Below, one piece after another: positions 61,846 to 64,000 of a stretch of 64,000 bases of DNA. Source of the stretch: Nitrospiraceae bacterium. Its GTDB lineage: Bacteria > Nitrospirota > Nitrospiria > Nitrospirales > Nitrospiraceae. The position numbers were made by a program, and so were the translations under genes. Within the stretch, counting starts at the first letter, position 1. The number at the start of each line of letters is the position of its first letter. The notes below the pieces were generated by a model, which saw nothing but the letters and a program-made list of their open reading frames with translations, ran no database searches and had not been told where the DNA came from. The stretch covers positions 39,774-103,773 of the forward strand of contig JABFSG010000007.1 in assembly GCA_013140715.1 (NCBI GenBank). Reading direction: 5' to 3'.

Positions 61846-62018
61846 GTTGGAGGCGAACGGTTTGAGGTTGGAGGCCTAAGGCAAGTAATTTCCGGATCGC
61901 CTCGACCTTGCCCCAATTACCTCACACCTCCAACTGTCCTGCCTCCACCCTCTACCCTCCAACCTCAAACATATTCCTGCCTCCAACCCCCAACCTCAAA
62001 CTTCCAACGGCCCCACCC
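61846..62018. repeat. Hairpin built of GTTGGAGG words, second copy
   Basis: The left arm (61846-61880) reads CGTTGGAGGCGAACGGTTTG then AGGTTGGAGGCCTAAGG. The right arm (61915-62018) contains repeated CCTCCAAC, CCTCAAAC, CCTCCACC, CCTCTACC words. It lies between the BY-kinase and the XrtA ATPase and uses the same word as the 54083 repeat. Confidence 0.7.
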
Positions 62019-62019
62019 C

Positions 62020-62850
62020 TCACTGTCCCAACAGTTTTCTCATGCTCCTAGGCGTGGCAGTCAATTGACCGGCCTTATTCAGCACGGTTCCCAACAGGGG
62101 ATGGGATTTCGTGACCAGCGCGAGAGCTTGTTGTACCTCTTCCGCCGTGGTCTTCCCCTCCTCCACGACCAGCAGCAGCGCATCCGTGTAAGGGGCAAAC
62201 GCCAACACATCAGCCGTGTGAAGCAGCGGTGGCAGATCGAAAATCACGATACGCGACTGGTAGCGATGTTTCAGCTCTTCGACCAGCGAAACCATTCTTG
62301 GCGACGTCAGGAGCTCCGTCGAATTGGAAACCGGCACTCCTCCCGGTAGAATGAGAAGGCGCTCGATTCCTGGATTGATTAAGAGATCTTCAAGTGGCTC
62401 GTTATCCTGCAGATAGTCTGTAAGGCCCGGGCAATCGTCGAGGCCAAAGGCCTCATGGACGCTGGGGTGAATAAGATTGCCATCGACCAGGAGAACCGTC
62501 TGGGTCGTTTCCATCGCAAGGCTGGCCGCCAGATTCACCGCAGTTAACGTCTTGCCTTCACCCTGGTCTGGACTGGTGACGCCTATCACATTCCAATTAT
62601 TCTCTCGAAGGCGATGCATGACCTGGGTCCGTAAAATCTTAAAGGCATCGACAAACGGCCCCTGGTCGTAGGCAGTCATGATTCGCCGTTCACGAAGCAC
62701 AGAGAGTGGGATCTCCAACGACCTCGTCCTGGTATAGACCATGGGATCAGGCAAGGCTTGAGCAGCCGCAACCTTTCGTCCTTGCGGCTTGCTCTCTGAA
62801 CGAGCCTGTTGGTTTTTATGGAACTGCAGTACAGTCCGAAAACGGTCCAT
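62020..62850 (-). CDS. BY-type tyrosine kinase / CpsD-like ATPase of the exopolysaccharide locus
   Basis: A 276-residue cytoplasmic P-loop ATPase of the bacterial tyrosine kinase family. Walker A is SPDQGEGKT, Walker A' is VLLVDGNLIHPSVHEAFG and Walker B is IVIFDLPPLL. The C-terminus lacks an obvious tyrosine cluster, unlike E. coli Wzc, so autophosphorylation may occur elsewhere. It would work with the chain-length determinant upstream to control polysaccharide assembly. Order of kinase, then ATPase, fits XrtA loci. Confidence 0.88.
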   Translation of the reverse strand: MDRFRTVLQFHKNQQARSESKPQGRKVAAAQALPDPMVYTRTRSLEIPLSVLRERRIMTAYDQGPFVDAFKILRTQVMHRLRENNWNVIGVTSPDQGEGKTLTAVNLAASLAMETTQTVLLVDGNLIHPSVHEAFGLDDCPGLTDYLQDNEPLEDLLINPGIERLLILPGGVPVSNSTELLTSPRMVSLVEELKHRYQSRIVIFDLPPLLHTADVLAFAPYTDALLLVVEEGKTTAEEVQQALALVTKSHPLLGTVLNKAGQLTATPRSMRKLLGQ

Positions 62851-62865
62851 GGTTACCCCAGAATC

Positions 62866-63004
62866 TGAAGGTTAAGGTTAAGGCTGAGCGAGGATATGAA
62901 TATCCTCAGCTCAGACTCATCCTCTCTTCTCAGTTTCCCTTCCTCACTCAACCTTAACCTTCTCCTGTCCCGCTCAACCTTAACCTCAACCTCAACCTCT
63001 CTTC
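62866..63004. repeat. Hairpin built of GGTTAAG words
   Basis: The left arm (62866-62888) reads TGAAGGTTAAGGTTAAGGCT then GAG. The right arm (62944-63004) contains CTCAACCTTAACC, CTCAACCTTAACCTCAACC and a further CTCAACCTC. In between lies a separate perfect stem, GAGGATAT with ATATCCTC. It lies in the gap after the chain-length determinant. Confidence 0.65.
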
Positions 63005-63010
63005 AAGTTC

Positions 63011-64000
63011 CTAGTCAATCCCCATTCGCCGTAACGCAGCAAACCACAATACATCCAACGGCATCACAAACACATGCAGCAATACGAATATCGCCATGAA
63101 CGCGCCGACTCCGGCTCCTTTAAGAAGCAGACGACGCCTCACGGCCCGGGAGAGATCCTGCTCGTTGGGCATGAAGGGAATCACGGCCAACGGGAGCAAG
63201 TGAGTCAGTTGCGCGATCTGTTTTGGGCTACGGATCGAATGGTCAAGCGCTTCGGCTGCGGCACCGGAACCTATTCCGCCGGCAAGGGCCAGAATAAAAC
63301 CCAAGAGCATAATGGCAGACCGGTTCGGCTTGTCTGGTTTTTCCGGTAAACTGGGTGGATCGATAAGAGAAAACCGTTCACCTTTCCGCTGAACCTCTAA
63401 ACCTTCCGAAACCCTGGCCTCCAGTAACCGTGACCTGATGTCCTGATACTTCTGTCCTGACGTGTCGCGATCGCGGGTCAGGAACAGGTAATCGGGCTCC
63501 ATCTCCGGAGTCCGTTCAAGACGGGCTGCATAATCCATCAGCCTCTCCTTCACAGCCTTGCGGCTGGACCGGAGAGCATCCAGAGATGAAGTTGCAGCAT
63601 TGAGCTGGGCCTGGAGATTGATGTAGGCGGGGTTTTCAGGCCTCAGCATCGGCTTTCGAGTTGCAGCCGGACCGAGTCGCCGCACCTCCTGTTCCAAGGC
63701 TTCAATCGTGCGCCGGGCCTGAACGACGTCCGGATGTTCACTGCCCAAACGTTTCGAGGCTGTAGCCAGTGAGGCTTTGGCATCGATGAGTTGTTTCGAG
63801 ACTTCTTCGATCTCAGGCGCTTGTCCGGTCTCCTTCTCCAAAGCCTTGATCTCCTGCTTCATCTTCAGAATGTCCGGATGGTCGGGAGAGAGATTGCCGG
63901 AAGCTCCTGCATACTGCGCGCGCAAGGAGCGTAACCGTTCGACTGAGTCCAAGATTCGCTCTCCGGTCACGGACATGATCGGGGTATTCGGTTTAATCGT
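63011..64000 (-). CDS. Chain-length determinant (Wzz/GNVR-type) protein, 5' end outside window
   Basis: The visible 329 residues are open to the window end (the frame continues past the internal ATG at 63976). A periplasmic coiled-coil region (residues about 10-200) is followed by the characteristic P-rich GNVR segment (DPPSLPEKPDKPNR), a transmembrane helix (SAIMLLGFILALAGGIGSG), a short cytoplasmic domain and a second hydrophobic segment near the C-terminus. Wzz-type proteins set polysaccharide chain length with a BY-kinase. In PEP-CTERM/XrtA loci this gene precedes the kinase and ATPase, as here. Confidence 0.85.
   Translation of the reverse strand, partial: TIKPNTPIMSVTGERILDSVERLRSLRAQYAGASGNLSPDHPDILKMKQEIKALEKETGQAPEIEEVSKQLIDAKASLATASKRLGSEHPDVVQARRTIEALEQEVRRLGPAATRKPMLRPENPAYINLQAQLNAATSSLDALRSSRKAVKERLMDYAARLERTPEMEPDYLFLTRDRDTSGQKYQDIRSRLLEARVSEGLEVQRKGERFSLIDPPSLPEKPDKPNRSAIMLLGFILALAGGIGSGAAAEALDHSIRSPKQIAQLTHLLPLAVIPFMPNEQDLSRAVRRRLLLKGAGVGAFMAIFVLLHVFVMPLDVLWFAALRRMGID

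Overview
The window looks like a chromosomal segment from a Nitrospira-type bacterium (phylum Nitrospirota). This is an inference from gene content: paired secreted cupredoxin/beta-propeller proteins, TCA-cycle genes, a PEP-CTERM/XrtA-type exopolysaccharide cluster at the right edge, and a compact housekeeping layout with moderately high GC. No rRNA, complete tRNA, CRISPR array or full insertion sequence was seen.

Layout. 0-9 kb: the end of radC, an EF-G paralogue, a TrkA-C/coiled-coil gene with a DegP protease, phosphoglucomutase, a frameshifted small membrane protein and a Na+/H+ antiporter. 8.7-12.3 kb (minus strand): an Fe-S and lipoate operon, mrp - Rieske ferredoxin - two unknown genes - lipA - PIG-L deacetylase. 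12.4-22.2 kb: fatty-acid desaturase, the bifunctional proline oxidase putA, a secreted protein that overlaps putA tail to tail, an SDR reductase, bioD, thiE and several small secreted proteins. 22.3-33 kb (minus strand): two tight housekeeping operons, aroQ-efp-accB-accC (efp carries an in-frame TAG) and tsaD/hflX-nth-yicC-gmk-rpoZ-coaBC-TPR gene. 33-38 kb: clpC and nadK, diverging from clear sigma-70-like promoters, then a GltD/FprA-like flavoprotein. 38.2-44.3 kb: a tandem duplication of a two-gene cassette, a HEAT-like lipoprotein plus a roughly 670-residue secreted cupredoxin/beta-propeller protein. 45-60 kb: fumC, hsp20, gltA, small secreted or zinc-ribbon proteins, an ArsC/Spx-like gene, a degenerate GGDEF protein, rnd, a J-domain protein, an ACT-domain malic enzyme, a 53-residue periplasmic peptide and a 1,224-residue YyaL/aldo-keto reductase fusion. 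60.4-64 kb (minus strand): chain-length determinant (cut by the window end), BY-kinase and XrtA-associated ATPase.

The most unusual feature is what lies between the genes. From 44.7 to 60.4 kb, and again at 17.3 kb, gene ends carry imperfect palindromes made of a degenerate 9-nt word (GGTTYRTTT on one arm, its complement on the other). Other intergenic hairpins use different iterated words (TTGGAGG, GGTTAAG, GTGAAGC; CTGAAGG even inside lipA). Three kinds of non-coding elements of 180-230 bp, with terminal inverted repeats, are also present. One has landed in the loop of a 9-nt-word hairpin and is flanked by a 6-bp direct repeat. Together with the duplicated cupredoxin cassette, these are the best candidates here for undescribed biology.
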